Origin: a bacterium
GTDB taxonomy: Bacteria; Patescibacteriota; Minisyncoccia; Sungbacterales; GWA2-42-14
DNA length: 32,656 nt
NCBI GenBank assembly: GCA_030649305.1
Contig: JAUSFV010000029.1
Coordinates: 1-32,656 of the forward strand
Direction of reading: 5' to 3'
Part shown: positions 1-7,050 of the stretch, piece by piece
Layout: each line of letters opens with the position of its first letter
Position numbering within the stretch: position 1 is the first letter of the stretch
Notes under the pieces: model-generated
Told to the model about the DNA's origin: nothing
The model's input: the letters and a program-made list of their open reading frames with translations, nothing else
Databases searched by the model: none
Position numbers and translations under genes: made by a program

Positions 1-4
1 TTTT

Positions 5-96
5 ATACAGATAGATACAGATCACAGATGATACTAAAAAATAAAGAATCGTATCTGTGATTTGTGATAATCTGTAATCTATCTGTGCGCATCTGT
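5..96. repeat. Palindromic short-word repeat upstream of secY
   Basis: The left arm (about 5-34) is built from ACAGAT/GATAC words. The right arm (about 51-96) is built from their complements, such as GTATCTGTGAT and ATCTATCTGTG. The two arms form a long imperfect inverted repeat that ends 8 bases before the secY ATG. No Shine-Dalgarno sequence lies between repeat and start codon. It belongs to the same class as the elements at 1371, 2819, 16953, 17783 and 31843, although the words differ. Confidence 0.75.
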
Positions 97-103
97 TATT
101 ATT

Positions 104-1369
104 ATGGTAGAGAAGTTTATTCTCATTCTTAAAAATCAGGATCTCCGCAAAAAAATTCTTTTTGTGCTGGCGATGCTGGCACTCTTTCGGGTATCCGCCG
201 CGATTCCCGTGCCGGGGGTAGATCCGGAACGTCTTCGTTCCTTTATAGAAGGAAACCAGTTTTTCGGGCTTCTCAACGTCTTCTCGGGGGGTGTTTTGGA
301 TAATCTTTCGCTTGCGATGCTCGGTGTCGGCCCGTATATTACGGGATCCATTATTATGCAGCTTTTGACTATGATTTTTCCGCGTCTCAAAGAAATGTAT
401 CAGGAAGAGGGAGAAGCGGGGAGGCGGCGATTCAATCAGTACTCGCGGCTCCTCACCGTGCCTTTAGCACTTTTGCAATCTTACGGCCTTTTGGTTATTT
501 TGGTGCGTCAAGAAGTGCTCCAGCCCCTTTCTTTGTATGGGTTTGCGGGCAATATGATTATCGCGACTGCGGGTACTGTTTTTTTGATGTGGATTGGCGA
601 ACTTATTTCGGAAAAAGGAATCGGCAACGGCATCTCGCTTTTGATTTTTGCCGGTATCGTTGCGGGACTTCCGACAAGCATCCGGCAGGCGATTTTTGGA
701 TTTGAAGCGTCGCAGGCTCCCGCGTACCTTGCGTTTCTTTTGGTAGCGTTGATTGTTATTGTCGGAGTCGTTCTTATCGGAGAAGCACAGCGGAATATTC
801 CGATTCAGTACGCGAAACGCATACGCGGGAATCGGGTCTATGGCGGCGTATCCACCCATCTCCCGCTTCGGATTAATCAAGCCGGTGTTATTCCGATTAT
901 TTTTGCCGTATCCATTATTTTATTCCCCGGTCTTATTGGAAGCTTTCTCGCGGGCGCGGCAAATCCCGTGCTGAAAAGCGTTTCTAACTTTCTCATTCAG
1001 ATGTTTAATAATCAGTTGCTCTACGGCATTGTTTATTTTGTTATGGTGTTTGTGTTTACCTACTTTTACACGGCTGTTACCTTTGACCCGCAGGCGATTT
1101 CAGATAATATTCAAAAACAAGGAGGGTTTGTCTTGGGGATTCGTCCCGGAAGACAGACCGCGGAGTTTTTGTACCGGATTTTAAATCGTATCACGCTGGT
1201 AGGAGCCCTCTTTTTAGGCGCGATTGCGGTTTTGCCGCTTATTGTGCAGTCGGCATTCTCTATTAGCGCGCTTACCATTGGTGGTACCTCTCTTTTGATC
1301 GCGGTATCCGTTGTACTTGAAACCGTAAAGCAGATTCAGGCGCAGTTGGTAATGTATGAATATGAGTAA
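104..1369 (+). CDS. secY: Protein translocase subunit SecY
   Basis: This is the channel-forming subunit of the SecYEG translocon in the inner membrane, which exports unfolded preproteins and inserts membrane proteins. The 421-residue protein has the SecY pattern of about ten hydrophobic segments. Near the N-terminus it has the plug/TM2 region with GGVLDNLSLAMLGVGPYIT (about residues 62-80) and EEGEAGRRRFNQYSR. Later come GIGNGISLLIF and IPIQYAKR with a following cytoplasmic loop (about residues 170-245), then the FTYFYTAVTFDPQ and GIRPGR loop near residue 330. The length is normal for the family. It lies immediately upstream of adk, as in spc ribosomal operons. The ATG at 104 gives the conserved N-terminus; there is no SD, only the end of a palindromic repeat. 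The ribosomal genes expected upstream are outside the window. Confidence 0.97.
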   Translation: MVEKFILILKNQDLRKKILFVLAMLALFRVSAAIPVPGVDPERLRSFIEGNQFFGLLNVFSGGVLDNLSLAMLGVGPYITGSIIMQLLTMIFPRLKEMYQEEGEAGRRRFNQYSRLLTVPLALLQSYGLLVILVRQEVLQPLSLYGFAGNMIIATAGTVFLMWIGELISEKGIGNGISLLIFAGIVAGLPTSIRQAIFGFEASQAPAYLAFLLVALIVIVGVVLIGEAQRNIPIQYAKRIRGNRVYGGVSTHLPLRINQAGVIPIIFAVSIILFPGLIGSFLAGAANPVLKSVSNFLIQMFNNQLLYGIVYFVMVFVFTYFYTAVTFDPQAISDNIQKQGGFVLGIRPGRQTAEFLYRILNRITLVGALFLGAIAVLPLIVQSAFSISALTIGGTSLLIAVSVVLETVKQIQAQLVMYEYE

Positions 1370-1370
1370 C

Positions 1371-1461
1371 TCGCCACAAATACACCAATGACCACGAATG
1401 TCACGAATGCCGCGAAGTTTATTTGTGTCATTCGTGCAAATTTCGTGTATTGGTGTCGAGT
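1371..1461. repeat. Palindromic short-word repeat between secY and adk
   Basis: The element begins CGCCACAAATACAC and ends TTGGTGTCGAGT. The left half carries CACGAATG words and the right half the complement (GTCATTCGTG). It fills the whole secY-adk gap and ends right at the adk ATG. Its outer ends match the copies at 2819 and 17783, while the centre has diverged. Confidence 0.85.
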
Positions 1462-2130
1462 ATGAACGTCGTCTTCTTCTTTGGCCTTCCGGGTTCCGGA
1501 AAAGGCACGCAAGCCGAGAAGCTCGTGGAGCGCTTCGGCTTTTTTCATTTTGACACCGGAAAAGAGATTGAGCGCACGTTGTATGATTCATTGTTTCCTG
1601 ACGACCCTGTGATTAAAAGAGAACGCGCGATTTTTGACAGCGGCGTATTAAATACCCCTTCGTGGGTTGAAGCGATCGTTCGGGGCAGAATCCGCGAACT
1701 TTCGCAGGAAGAACGGAGTATTGTTTTTAGCGGTTCTCCGAGAACGCTTCCCGAAGCGGAAGGCATTACCCCGCTTCTTGAGGAGTTGTATGGAAAAGAA
1801 GCGCTCATCCCTATTTTTTTGGATATTCCCGAAGCAGTATCCATCGCGCGGAATTCAAAAAGAAAAATCTGTAAAAACCGCGTTTGCGCTCGTGTTGCCG
1901 CGTGGGATGCCATGCCTGATGCGATAGCGTGTTTTGTCTGCGGTAGCGCGCTCGGGAGGCGAAGCGTGGATGAGCCGCATATCATTCCGGATAGAATTAT
2001 GCAATATCGCACTCGAACCGCCCCCGTTCTTGATTTTCTGCGGCAGCGCGGAATTGGTATTATGGAAATAGACGGCACCTCGAAACCTGAAGCGGTGCAT
2101 AAGGAAATTATCAGCCGTTTTCATTTTTAA
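1462..2130 (+). CDS. adk: Adenylate kinase with four-Cys LID
   Basis: This enzyme catalyses ATP + AMP = 2 ADP in the cytoplasm. The 222-residue product starts with the P-loop GLPGSGKGTQ (residues 8-17), followed by the DTG of the AMP-binding region (31-33) and the SGSPRT segment (90-95). A LID carries two Cys pairs (C137, C142 and C157, C160), a likely structural zinc site. DRIMQYR (177-183) supplies the catalytic arginines. The open frame extends upstream to 1423, but those 13 codons lie inside the palindromic repeat; the ATG at 1462 gives the proper N-terminus (MNVVFFFGLPG). The wide Cys spacing in the first pair (C-x4-C) is unusual. A second, LID-less kinase follows at 2239. An adk next to secY and map is the usual spc-operon arrangement. 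Confidence 0.9.
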   Translation: MNVVFFFGLPGSGKGTQAEKLVERFGFFHFDTGKEIERTLYDSLFPDDPVIKRERAIFDSGVLNTPSWVEAIVRGRIRELSQEERSIVFSGSPRTLPEAEGITPLLEELYGKEALIPIFLDIPEAVSIARNSKRKICKNRVCARVAAWDAMPDAIACFVCGSALGRRSVDEPHIIPDRIMQYRTRTAPVLDFLRQRGIGIMEIDGTSKPEAVHKEIISRFHF

Positions 2131-2139
2131 TCAGTATGA

Positions 2140-2240
2140 ACCCCGTTAGAAGTCTGTAGCGAAAAAATAATGGGGTTATATAGTATTTTGTTTGTCTGAA
2201 ATTAATTATTCGTTATATAAAGACAAACTTCTAACGGGGT
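2140..2240. repeat. MITE-like element 1 (CCCCGTTAGAAGT inverted ends)
   Basis: The terminal inverted repeats are ACCCCGTTAGAAGT (2140-2153) and ACTTCTAACGGGGT (2227-2240). The interior is AT-rich and has an inner GTTTGTCT/AGACAAAC pair. The right end supplies the first two bases of the GTG start codon of the next gene. It is the same family as elements at 7687, 26681 and 28393. No transposase is encoded inside, so it looks non-autonomous. Confidence 0.8.
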
Positions 2241-2817
2241 GAAAAAGAAAAAACAATTTGTTATTCTTCTTATCGGTCCTTCCGGTTCCGGCAAGGGTAC
2301 GCAGGCTCAGTTTTTGCGACGCGCGCTTGGCCGAGGGACGCACTATGCGCAGCCGGGTTATTTATTGCGAAAATTCGTTAAGCGGGATTCTGAGGCAGCG
2401 CGCCGGATTCAAGCAATCATGCGGCGGGGCGACTTGGTTCCTGGTTTTGTCGCGGCATACATTTGGAAAGGCATTATTTTAAAAAATGTGAAGCAGGGTG
2501 AGAGCATTATTTTTGATGGTGCGGCGCGTACCTTCCGCGAGGCAGAAGAAATGGACGAGGTCCTGCGTTTTATCGGATTTCCTCTTCCCCTTGCCGTGTA
2601 TATTACTATTACTCCGGAGGAAACGATGCGACGGTTACTTTCCCGGGGCAGATTTGATGATACAGGAGCGGCAATCGTAAAACGCCTCCGTTTTTTCAAA
2701 AAAGATGTCATGCCGGTTATTACCTATTATAAAAAACATAAACGCCTCATTACGGTTAACGGGAATCAGCCGGTTGCGGATGTGTGGGCGGATATTAAGA
2801 AAGCCCTTCGGCTTTAA
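2239..2817 (+). CDS. Adenylate kinase-like NMP kinase, short LID
   Basis: This is a cytoplasmic P-loop nucleoside monophosphate kinase of 192 residues. It has the Walker A motif GPSGSGKGTQ (about residues 13-22), a G-Y-L-L-R stretch in the NMP-binding region where Adk has TGDLLR-like sequence, the core segment FDGAARTFREAEEMD (where Adk has GFPRT), and RGRFDDT in the LID position. There is no zinc-binding insertion, so the LID is short. It follows a full adk and precedes map, and may be a second Adk or a kinase for another NMP. The start is odd: the GTG at 2239 overlaps the right arm of the inverted-repeat element at 2140-2240, and there is no SD. Family assignment is firm; substrate specificity is not. 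Confidence 0.85.
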   Translation: MKKKKQFVILLIGPSGSGKGTQAQFLRRALGRGTHYAQPGYLLRKFVKRDSEAARRIQAIMRRGDLVPGFVAAYIWKGIILKNVKQGESIIFDGAARTFREAEEMDEVLRFIGFPLPLAVYITITPEETMRRLLSRGRFDDTGAAIVKRLRFFKKDVMPVITYYKKHKRLITVNGNQPVADVWADIKKALRL

Positions 2818-2818
2818 G

Positions 2819-2911
2819 CCCGCCACAAATACACGAATGGGCACGAATGACACTAATGAAAAATCGTATTCGTGACATTCGTGGGGATTTCGTGTATTGG
2901 TGTCGAGTATA
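2819..2911. repeat. Palindromic short-word repeat between the second kinase and map
   Basis: The element runs from CCCGCCACAAATACACGAAT to TTGGTGTCGAGTATA, directly in front of the map ATG. Its left half contains CACGAATG and CACTAATG words; its right half contains the complement CGTATTCGTGACATTCGTG. It is almost identical to the copy at 17783 (a handful of differences), 15 kb away. Confidence 0.9.
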
Positions 2912-3745
2912 ATGATTATTCATTCAGACGAAGAACTTAATATCCTACGTGAGGGTGGCAGGCGCTTGGCGCACGTACTTGAAGAAGTAAAACAAGCAGT
3001 AAGGCCGGGAATTACTACGAAAGAACTTGACCGTATTGCCGAGGAAGGAATCAGAAAAGCCGGCGGAGAGCCGGTTTTTAAGGGATACAAAACGCGCTAC
3101 GAAAAAAATGCATTTCCCGCGTCACTTTGTGTCTCTATCAATGATGAAATTGTGCATGGCGTTCCTTCGGAGAAGCGAATTTTGAAAGAAGGCGATATTG
3201 TCGGGCTTGATATAGGCATGCGCTGGCCAGTTTCGGCCACAAGCTACCCTAGGGCGACCGCGCCCGGGCTAGCCAAGCTACAAGCTACAAGCAAGAACGG
3301 TCTTATTACCGACATGGCTGTTACGGTTGGTGTTGGAAAAATTTCTGCGGAGGCAGAAAAATTGCTTCGGGTTACCGAAGAGTCGCTCGCAAAAGCAATC
3401 GCGATGTTAAAAGTGGGTGTGCATCTTGGCGATTTAGGACACATAATTCAATCGCACCTGGAGGCGCACGGCCTTGGCGTGGTGCGCGATTTGGTGGGGC
3501 ATGGGGTTGGAAAGGAATTGCATGAAGAGCCCATGATTCCTAATTTCGGAAAAAAAGGAACGGGCGAAAAATTTGTGGAGGGTCAAATTATCGCAATTGA
3601 ACCTATGGCAACCCTTGGTGATTATCACATTAAAGCCGCCCCCGACGGCTGGACTCTCAAAACCAAAGACGGAAGTTTGGCGGCTCATTTTGAACATTCA
3701 GTAGTCATTTTGAAAGACGGCGCGGAGGTATTGACAAAAGCCTAG
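2912..3745 (+). CDS. map: Methionine aminopeptidase, type I, with internal insertion
   Basis: This cytoplasmic dimetal enzyme removes the initiator methionine from nascent proteins. The 277-residue product carries all five metal ligands: D100, D134, H197, E230 and E261 (context LDIG, ITDMAV, GHGVG, AIEP, HFEHS). The two Asp ligands are 34 residues apart instead of the usual 11 or so, because about 22 extra residues (about 106-127, rich in Ala, Ser and Pro) sit between them. The extra DNA is a repetitive palindrome. The frame stays open and the ligands are intact, so the enzyme is probably functional. The start at 2912 lies just after the palindromic repeat; an upstream TTG at 2897 lies inside the repeat and is unlikely. 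The gene's 3' end carries a candidate promoter for the island that follows. Confidence 0.95.
   Translation: MIIHSDEELNILREGGRRLAHVLEEVKQAVRPGITTKELDRIAEEGIRKAGGEPVFKGYKTRYEKNAFPASLCVSINDEIVHGVPSEKRILKEGDIVGLDIGMRWPVSATSYPRATAPGLAKLQATSKNGLITDMAVTVGVGKISAEAEKLLRVTEESLAKAIAMLKVGVHLGDLGHIIQSHLEAHGLGVVRDLVGHGVGKELHEEPMIPNFGKKGTGEKFVEGQIIAIEPMATLGDYHIKAAPDGWTLKTKDGSLAAHFEHSVVILKDGAEVLTKA
3227..3292. repeat. In-frame palindromic insertion in map
   Basis: These 66 bases encode the extra residues between the two metal-binding Asp of MetAP. They contain an imperfect hairpin (AGCTACCCTAGGGCG opposite CGCCCGGGCTAGC) flanked by CAAGCTAC/ACAAGC repeats. The length is a multiple of three. Confidence 0.7.
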
Positions 3746-3759
3746 CCCTTATGTTATTT
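3731..3759 (+). promoter_or_regulatory. Candidate promoter for the first island gene
   Basis: TTGACA (3731-3736) lies inside the last codons of map. It is followed after 17 bases by TTATTT (3754-3759), or after 15 bases by TGTTAT. It sits about 35-60 bases upstream of the gene at 3793. The -10 is weak, but TTGACA recurs before other island units. Confidence 0.45.
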
Positions 3760-3792
3760 ATGTATTAGTTCTTTTCGCGAAAGGAGGGAATG

Positions 3793-4272
3793 ATGGATAA
3801 GGTCGTGCAAAATACCCGGTATGAATCGCTTACTATGCAGGAAGATGAAGCGCGCCAAACTGCTGTCGTAAAAGAGACGGAAGAAAAAGAAAGAAAAAGA
3901 AAAGAGAAAATTGAACAAAAGATCCGGGCGCGTCAAAAGAAAGAACGAAAATTTGTTGCTTCATATCTGACTCGCAAATTCCCCCATATTTTTAAGGATG
4001 CGGGCGGCTCAATTGAATACGTCAAAGTTCGCCAAGAGGTTCAGCGTTTGTCCCGGGAAGAATTTGAAAAATTGCGCCGGTTTGAAGTGGCGCGCATGTG
4101 GCTTGGCATTTTCCTCGTCGGAATAAACATTTCGCTCATGTTTTCCGGATTGGTTATCGGCCGGTGGTTTGGCATATGTCCCGTCGGACCATTTTTTCTG
4201 ACCGTGGCCGCGGGAATCGGGGGAATAGTTCTCTCTTCCCGTTTTTTCCCTCGGGATATTGATTATATTTGA
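3793..4272 (+). CDS. Small two-TM protein, VVQNT-motif family, member 1
   Basis: This 159-residue protein of unknown function is the first gene of the island. Residues 4-12 (VVQNTRYES) carry the N-terminal motif shared by ten island proteins. A highly charged helix or coiled coil follows (about 16-53, rich in Lys and Glu). Next is the subfamily block SYL-x-R-x-FP-x-x-F (57-67) with LS-x-x-x-F (86-91). Two hydrophobic segments (about 102-123 and 129-148) suggest a membrane hairpin. Members at 4385 and 12397 share the SYL/FP/LS block. AAGGAGG lies 5 bases before the ATG at 3793, so that is preferred to the in-frame ATG at 3790. The unit ends at a clear terminator. I know no family with this architecture. 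Confidence 0.85.
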   Translation: MDKVVQNTRYESLTMQEDEARQTAVVKETEEKERKRKEKIEQKIRARQKKERKFVASYLTRKFPHIFKDAGGSIEYVKVRQEVQRLSREEFEKLRRFEVARMWLGIFLVGINISLMFSGLVIGRWFGICPVGPFFLTVAAGIGGIVLSSRFFPRDIDYI

Positions 4273-4280
4273 AATAGCGA

Positions 4281-4308
4281 AGCGGCATTGTGCCGCTTTT
4301 CTTTTTTT
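4281..4308 (+). terminator. Intrinsic terminator after island member 1
   Basis: The stem AGCGGCA/TGCCGCT has a TTG loop and is followed by TTTTC and seven T. Confidence 0.88.
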
Positions 4309-4316
4309 GTAGCTAC

Positions 4317-4345
4317 TTGACACAAAATTTTCTTCGTGCTACTTA
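4317..4345 (+). promoter_or_regulatory. Candidate promoter for the 4385-6376 unit
   Basis: TTGACA (4317-4322) is followed by a 17-base spacer and TACTTA (4340-4345); TATTAT at 4344-4349 is an alternative with a long spacer. It sits directly after a terminator and about 40 bases before the next start, so a promoter is expected here. The -10 choice is uncertain. Confidence 0.45.
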
Positions 4346-4384
4346 TTATTTTAAGATGTTTCACAATTAAAAAGGGGACGTATT

Positions 4385-4954
4385 ATGGCTATGGATATGG
4401 ATGGCGGAAGTGCTTTTCCCGCGGAAGTAAAGAAAGAAACTACCGGCGTTGCGCGGAACACCTATTATGAATCAATGCTCATGCGTCAGGTCGCTGGGCG
4501 CGAAGCGGAGCAAAAAAGAAAGGCCGAAGAAGCACAAAGAAGGGCAGAAGAAACACGAATCAGTATGGAAAAAAGCCAGAGAGAAGCAAAAGAAAGATTC
4601 CATAATACTCTTGTCGCGAGTTATCTCATCCGTCATTTTCCGGATGCGTTTCGTGATAAAACAAGCGGTGCATTAATTCGGGGGGTTGTCTTTGGGGAAG
4701 TTTCTCGGCTTTCCGAGGAAGCATTTAATCAGTTTCTTCGTTCAGAAAAAATAAAGTTTATTTGCAGTAATTCTTTGGCGTGGGGGGGATTTGCGGTAGC
4801 GTTTTCTGGTTTCATAATGGCGCTTGTCGTGAATAGCTTCTTATATTGTTTGGGGATTCCCGCGGGAATTTTTATGGGAATGTTCGGGCATAGAGTGTTT
4901 TCGCCTAGGCATCAGTTAAATATGTTGGCTTCAGAAAAGGGGGGAGCGGAATGA
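4385..4954 (+). CDS. Small two-TM protein, VARNT-motif family, member 2
   Basis: This 189-residue protein of unknown function carries GVARNTYYES (21-30), the family's N-terminal motif. A long Arg/Glu/Lys/Ala-rich predicted coiled coil follows (about 35-72). Residues 79-89 have the SYL-x-R-x-FP-x-x-F block, and RLS-EEAF follows (108-114). Two hydrophobic segments (about 131-150 and 152-168) form a likely membrane hairpin. It groups with the members at 3793 and 12397. The ATG at 4385 follows an AAAAAGGGGA site; in-frame ATGs at 4391 and 4397 are possible alternatives. Its stop overlaps the next start (ATGA), so it heads a translationally coupled run. Confidence 0.85.
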   Translation: MAMDMDGGSAFPAEVKKETTGVARNTYYESMLMRQVAGREAEQKRKAEEAQRRAEETRISMEKSQREAKERFHNTLVASYLIRHFPDAFRDKTSGALIRGVVFGEVSRLSEEAFNQFLRSEKIKFICSNSLAWGGFAVAFSGFIMALVVNSFLYCLGIPAGIFMGMFGHRVFSPRHQLNMLASEKGGAE

Positions 4955-5430
4955 ATCAGGAAACGAACGCTATTGTCAGACAGAGCCGGAAAGAAATCGT
5001 GCTTGAAGCACGCGGAGAGCTTCTTCGTAAGGCGCGTCGGGTGAAAATGGAACGGCATAAACAATACCGCACGAAAATTTGTACAAAAATCATGCGGCGG
5101 ATCGCGCACAAGCTTGGGCTTGGGTCAGTATATGATCTGAAACCGGAAGAGAAGGAGGCGCTCTTTTTGTTGTCACGGAGTTATTGTGTACGAAGCCTTT
5201 GCTGGAATATATTTCTCACCGGAGGGGCTCCTGCTATTTTGTGGGGACTGGGGTATAGCACGGCAACCATTATTTTTTTGAGCGCGCGTTTTTCTTTGTA
5301 CTTTATCCTTAATGTTGTTTCTTCGGCGTTCTCTTCCGAGGCGTTAAATTTCGGGTTGCCGAATTGGTGGGAGAAAATCGCATTTCTTTGTTTTGGGAGG
5401 AAATATGAAACGAAAGGAGGTAGTGAATGA
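4951..5430 (+). CDS. Small two-TM protein, IVRQS-motif family, member 3
   Basis: This 159-residue protein of unknown function has the N-terminal motif AIVRQSRKEIVLEAR (7-21), almost identical to the next gene at protein and DNA level, which points to tandem duplication. A basic helix follows (23-55). Then comes the subfamily block P-x-E-K-x-ALxLL...C-x-R-SLC (65-84). Two hydrophobic segments (about 85-111 and 113-127) precede a C-terminal P-x-WW-x-KI-x-FL motif (137-146, PNWWEKIAFL). Start and stop overlap the neighbours by ATGA, so coupling is likely. The same N- and C-terminal motifs are shared with members at 5427, 6511 and 7047, and more loosely 11209. Confidence 0.85.
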   Translation: MNQETNAIVRQSRKEIVLEARGELLRKARRVKMERHKQYRTKICTKIMRRIAHKLGLGSVYDLKPEEKEALFLLSRSYCVRSLCWNIFLTGGAPAILWGLGYSTATIIFLSARFSLYFILNVVSSAFSSEALNFGLPNWWEKIAFLCFGRKYETKGGSE

Positions 5431-5912
5431 GCCACGAAACGACCGCTATTGTCAGGCAAAGTCGGAAAGAAATCGTGCTTGAAGCGCGCGATAGGATTTT
5501 GCGGGAAGTAGAGGGCGCGCGTCAGATACAAAGAGGGGCAGAAAGAAAAGAGAGTTTTCAAAAGTCATTTGCCGCGATAGAACGATGGACCGCCGCTAAT
5601 GTCGGTATAGAAAAAGAACGGGTATCCTCTTTCACCTCAGATGAGAAGCAGGCTCTTGTTCTTCTGATGAAACGCGAATGCCGGAAAAGTCTTTGTAAGG
5701 TTGGATTTTTCACTAGTGCCGTGTTCGGAGGTATTGGCCTTCTTTCGCGGGTACACCATCCGGCGCACATTTTTTGGATTTTGGGTCTCTTGCTTTTTCA
5801 GTGGTTTTCTGCTCACGTAAATTCTCAGGTTCCGGATTCTCCTAATTGGTGGACAAAAATTGCTTTTCTTCGACGGATAGGAATGTATACAAAAGAAGAG
5901 GATACAAAATGA
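5427..5912 (+). CDS. Small two-TM protein, IVRQS-motif family, member 4
   Basis: This 161-residue protein of unknown function has an N-terminus (AIVRQSRKEIVLEAR, 7-21) that repeats the preceding gene. A charged helical stretch follows, then S-D-E-K-x-AL-x-LL (71-80) and C-x-KSLC (85-90). Two hydrophobic segments (about 91-107 and 114-129) are followed by the C-terminal motif PNWWTKIAFL (139-148). AAAGGAGG lies 6 bases upstream of the ATG. The ATGA overlap with the previous stop supports the start. Most divergence from member 3 lies in the middle, so the terminal motifs appear to be the conserved working parts. Confidence 0.85.
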   Translation: MSHETTAIVRQSRKEIVLEARDRILREVEGARQIQRGAERKESFQKSFAAIERWTAANVGIEKERVSSFTSDEKQALVLLMKRECRKSLCKVGFFTSAVFGGIGLLSRVHHPAHIFWILGLLLFQWFSAHVNSQVPDSPNWWTKIAFLRRIGMYTKEEDTK

Positions 5913-6376
5913 GCCAAGAAACAACGGCCATCGCGTGTCAGAATACAAAGGAGCGTCTGCTCGCGCGTATTGATGAGATGAAAACGCGCGCAATAGAGCA
6001 GAAGCAAAGCAGTGTAAAAAAGGATTCTGTTATTGAACATCAGCGTATGCTTCAGAGATTTGGCGAACATTACTTTTCTTTTTCTGAACGTGAGCTTCGG
6101 GGATTGAATTCGGAAGAGCTGTGCGCGTTTGACGCGGTGGTGGCAGAGCGCGTGCGGCGTCCCATCCGGAGATTTTGGATTTTTGAGGCGGTTACGATAG
6201 GAATATCCGGTGCTCTCGGGGTGTTCTTGCATCCGGTGACTTTTTTTGGGTTCTTTATACCTTTTGCGGCATGGGCGACGGTGTGGCTTGATAGCCTGGG
6301 AACGCATCGCCGTTTTTTACGTACACAAGCGGCATGGTCCGAGGAACAGGAAGCGCGTCTTCCAAAATCGGAGTAG
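5909..6376 (+). CDS. Small two-TM protein, IACQN-motif family, member 5
   Basis: This 155-residue protein of unknown function has the N-terminus MSQETTAIACQNTKERLL, which matches the first residues of member 4 (MSHETTAIVRQSRKEI). A helical region (20-60) is followed by N-S-E-E-L-x-AF (67-74) where relatives have x-x-E-K-x-AL. Two hydrophobic segments lie at about 89-107 and 110-128. The C-terminal WW-x-KI motif is missing; instead there is an Arg/Glu-rich tail. The start at 5909 overlaps the previous stop (ATGA); an upstream in-frame codon at 5846 lies inside the previous gene. A terminator follows. Confidence 0.82.
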   Translation: MSQETTAIACQNTKERLLARIDEMKTRAIEQKQSSVKKDSVIEHQRMLQRFGEHYFSFSERELRGLNSEELCAFDAVVAERVRRPIRRFWIFEAVTIGISGALGVFLHPVTFFGFFIPFAAWATVWLDSLGTHRRFLRTQAAWSEEQEARLPKSE

Positions 6377-6404
6377 TTGCTACGTCATCAGATTCTAAAG
6401 ACAT

Positions 6405-6453
6405 ACTAGTCAGGAATTCCCGCCTACGGGCAGGGGTCTTGACTAGTTTTTTT
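6405..6453 (+). terminator. Intrinsic terminator after member 5
   Basis: The outer stem ACTAGTCA/TGACTAGT (6405-6412 and 6440-6447) encloses an inner CCCG/CGGG hairpin and is followed by seven T. The TTGACT in its right arm looks like a -35 but is explained by the stem. Confidence 0.7.
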
Positions 6454-6467
6454 ATTTGTGCTACAGA

Positions 6468-6473
6468 TATAAT
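6468..6473 (+). promoter_or_regulatory. Candidate -10 box upstream of member 6
   Basis: A perfect TATAAT lies 38 bases upstream of the ATG at 6511, between a terminator and a strong SD. No good -35 at 16-18 bases was found (TTGACT is 23 bases away), so this is only a candidate. Confidence 0.35.
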
Positions 6474-6510
6474 GAATGTTTTTTTGACATTTTTTAAGGA
6501 GGAACCGGCT

Positions 6511-7050
6511 ATGTGGTTTCCGGGAAGAGTAGCAGAAACCCCCGCATCAATTGTTTCCGTATCTTCGGAAAATGAGCAGGGAGTTGCGCGTCAAAATATT
6601 CGCGAGATAGGGCTTTCCGAGGCCGAAAAAATTAAGGAACAGAATAAGGCGCGGCTTCTGGAAGAAAAAAGAAAGCGGCCCCTTGCGGTACGGGAGAAGA
6701 AAGAAAAGGCCCGGAAGGAAGCATATGAAAAAATCATGCGGCGTGTCGCGGGAAAATTCGGAATTACATACTACGGAAGTGATAAAAATAAACTTCTCGG
6801 CCTTGAATTTCTTGCGCGCCGCTGGTGCGGATTGTCACTGCTTCGTGTCGGGTCATGCAATGCGGCGATGGTCGGGGTGGTGTCTTGGATTGCATCGCTA
6901 TTTCCCAGTTTCGGAATTCCGTTTCTTGCCATGTTCGGTGTGATTTTTCTACTCGCTCATCTCGTAAGATTTGACGAGCCCGCGACACCCACATGGCTTG
7001 AGAAAATCCGGTTTCTCCGGGGCGCAGAAAAAGAGGGCTGGAAATCATGA
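6511..7050 (+). CDS. Small two-TM protein, VARQN-motif family, member 6
   Basis: This 179-residue protein of unknown function carries the motif GVARQNIRE (24-32). A Lys/Glu-rich coiled coil follows (36-75), then KIMRRVAGKFG (75-84), which resembles KIMRRIAHKLG in member 3. Next come D-K-x-K-LL-x-LEFLARR (91-104), two hydrophobic segments (about 110-131 and 134-152) and the C-terminal motif TPTWLEKIRFL (159-169). TAAGGAGG lies upstream of the ATG at 6511; the open frame extends to 6334 but that overlaps the previous gene and the terminator. The stop overlaps the next start by ATGA. Confidence 0.84.
   Translation: MWFPGRVAETPASIVSVSSENEQGVARQNIREIGLSEAEKIKEQNKARLLEEKRKRPLAVREKKEKARKEAYEKIMRRVAGKFGITYYGSDKNKLLGLEFLARRWCGLSLLRVGSCNAAMVGVVSWIASLFPSFGIPFLAMFGVIFLLAHLVRFDEPATPTWLEKIRFLRGAEKEGWKS

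Noticed and set aside
464-880. Antisense open frame within secY
   Set aside because: It is a shadow of a conserved gene, with no ribosome site and no family-like sequence. Other long overlapping frames, such as those opposite map, ruvX and the 29287 gene, were dropped for the same reason.
2819-2911. CRISPR array made of CACGAATG words
   Set aside because: The words are 7-10 bases, palindromically arranged and without regular spacers; no cas genes are nearby.
2907-2913. TATAAT overlapping the map start as a promoter -10
   Set aside because: Transcription from it would begin inside the coding region. It is the end of the palindromic repeat.
6439-6444. TTGACT as -35 paired with TATAAT at 6468
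   Set aside because: The spacer is 23 bases, and the hexamer is explained as part of a terminator stem.
6484-6489. TTGACA as a -35 for member 6
   Set aside because: It is only about 10 bases before the SD and downstream of TATAAT, leaving no room for a -10 and transcription start before the gene.
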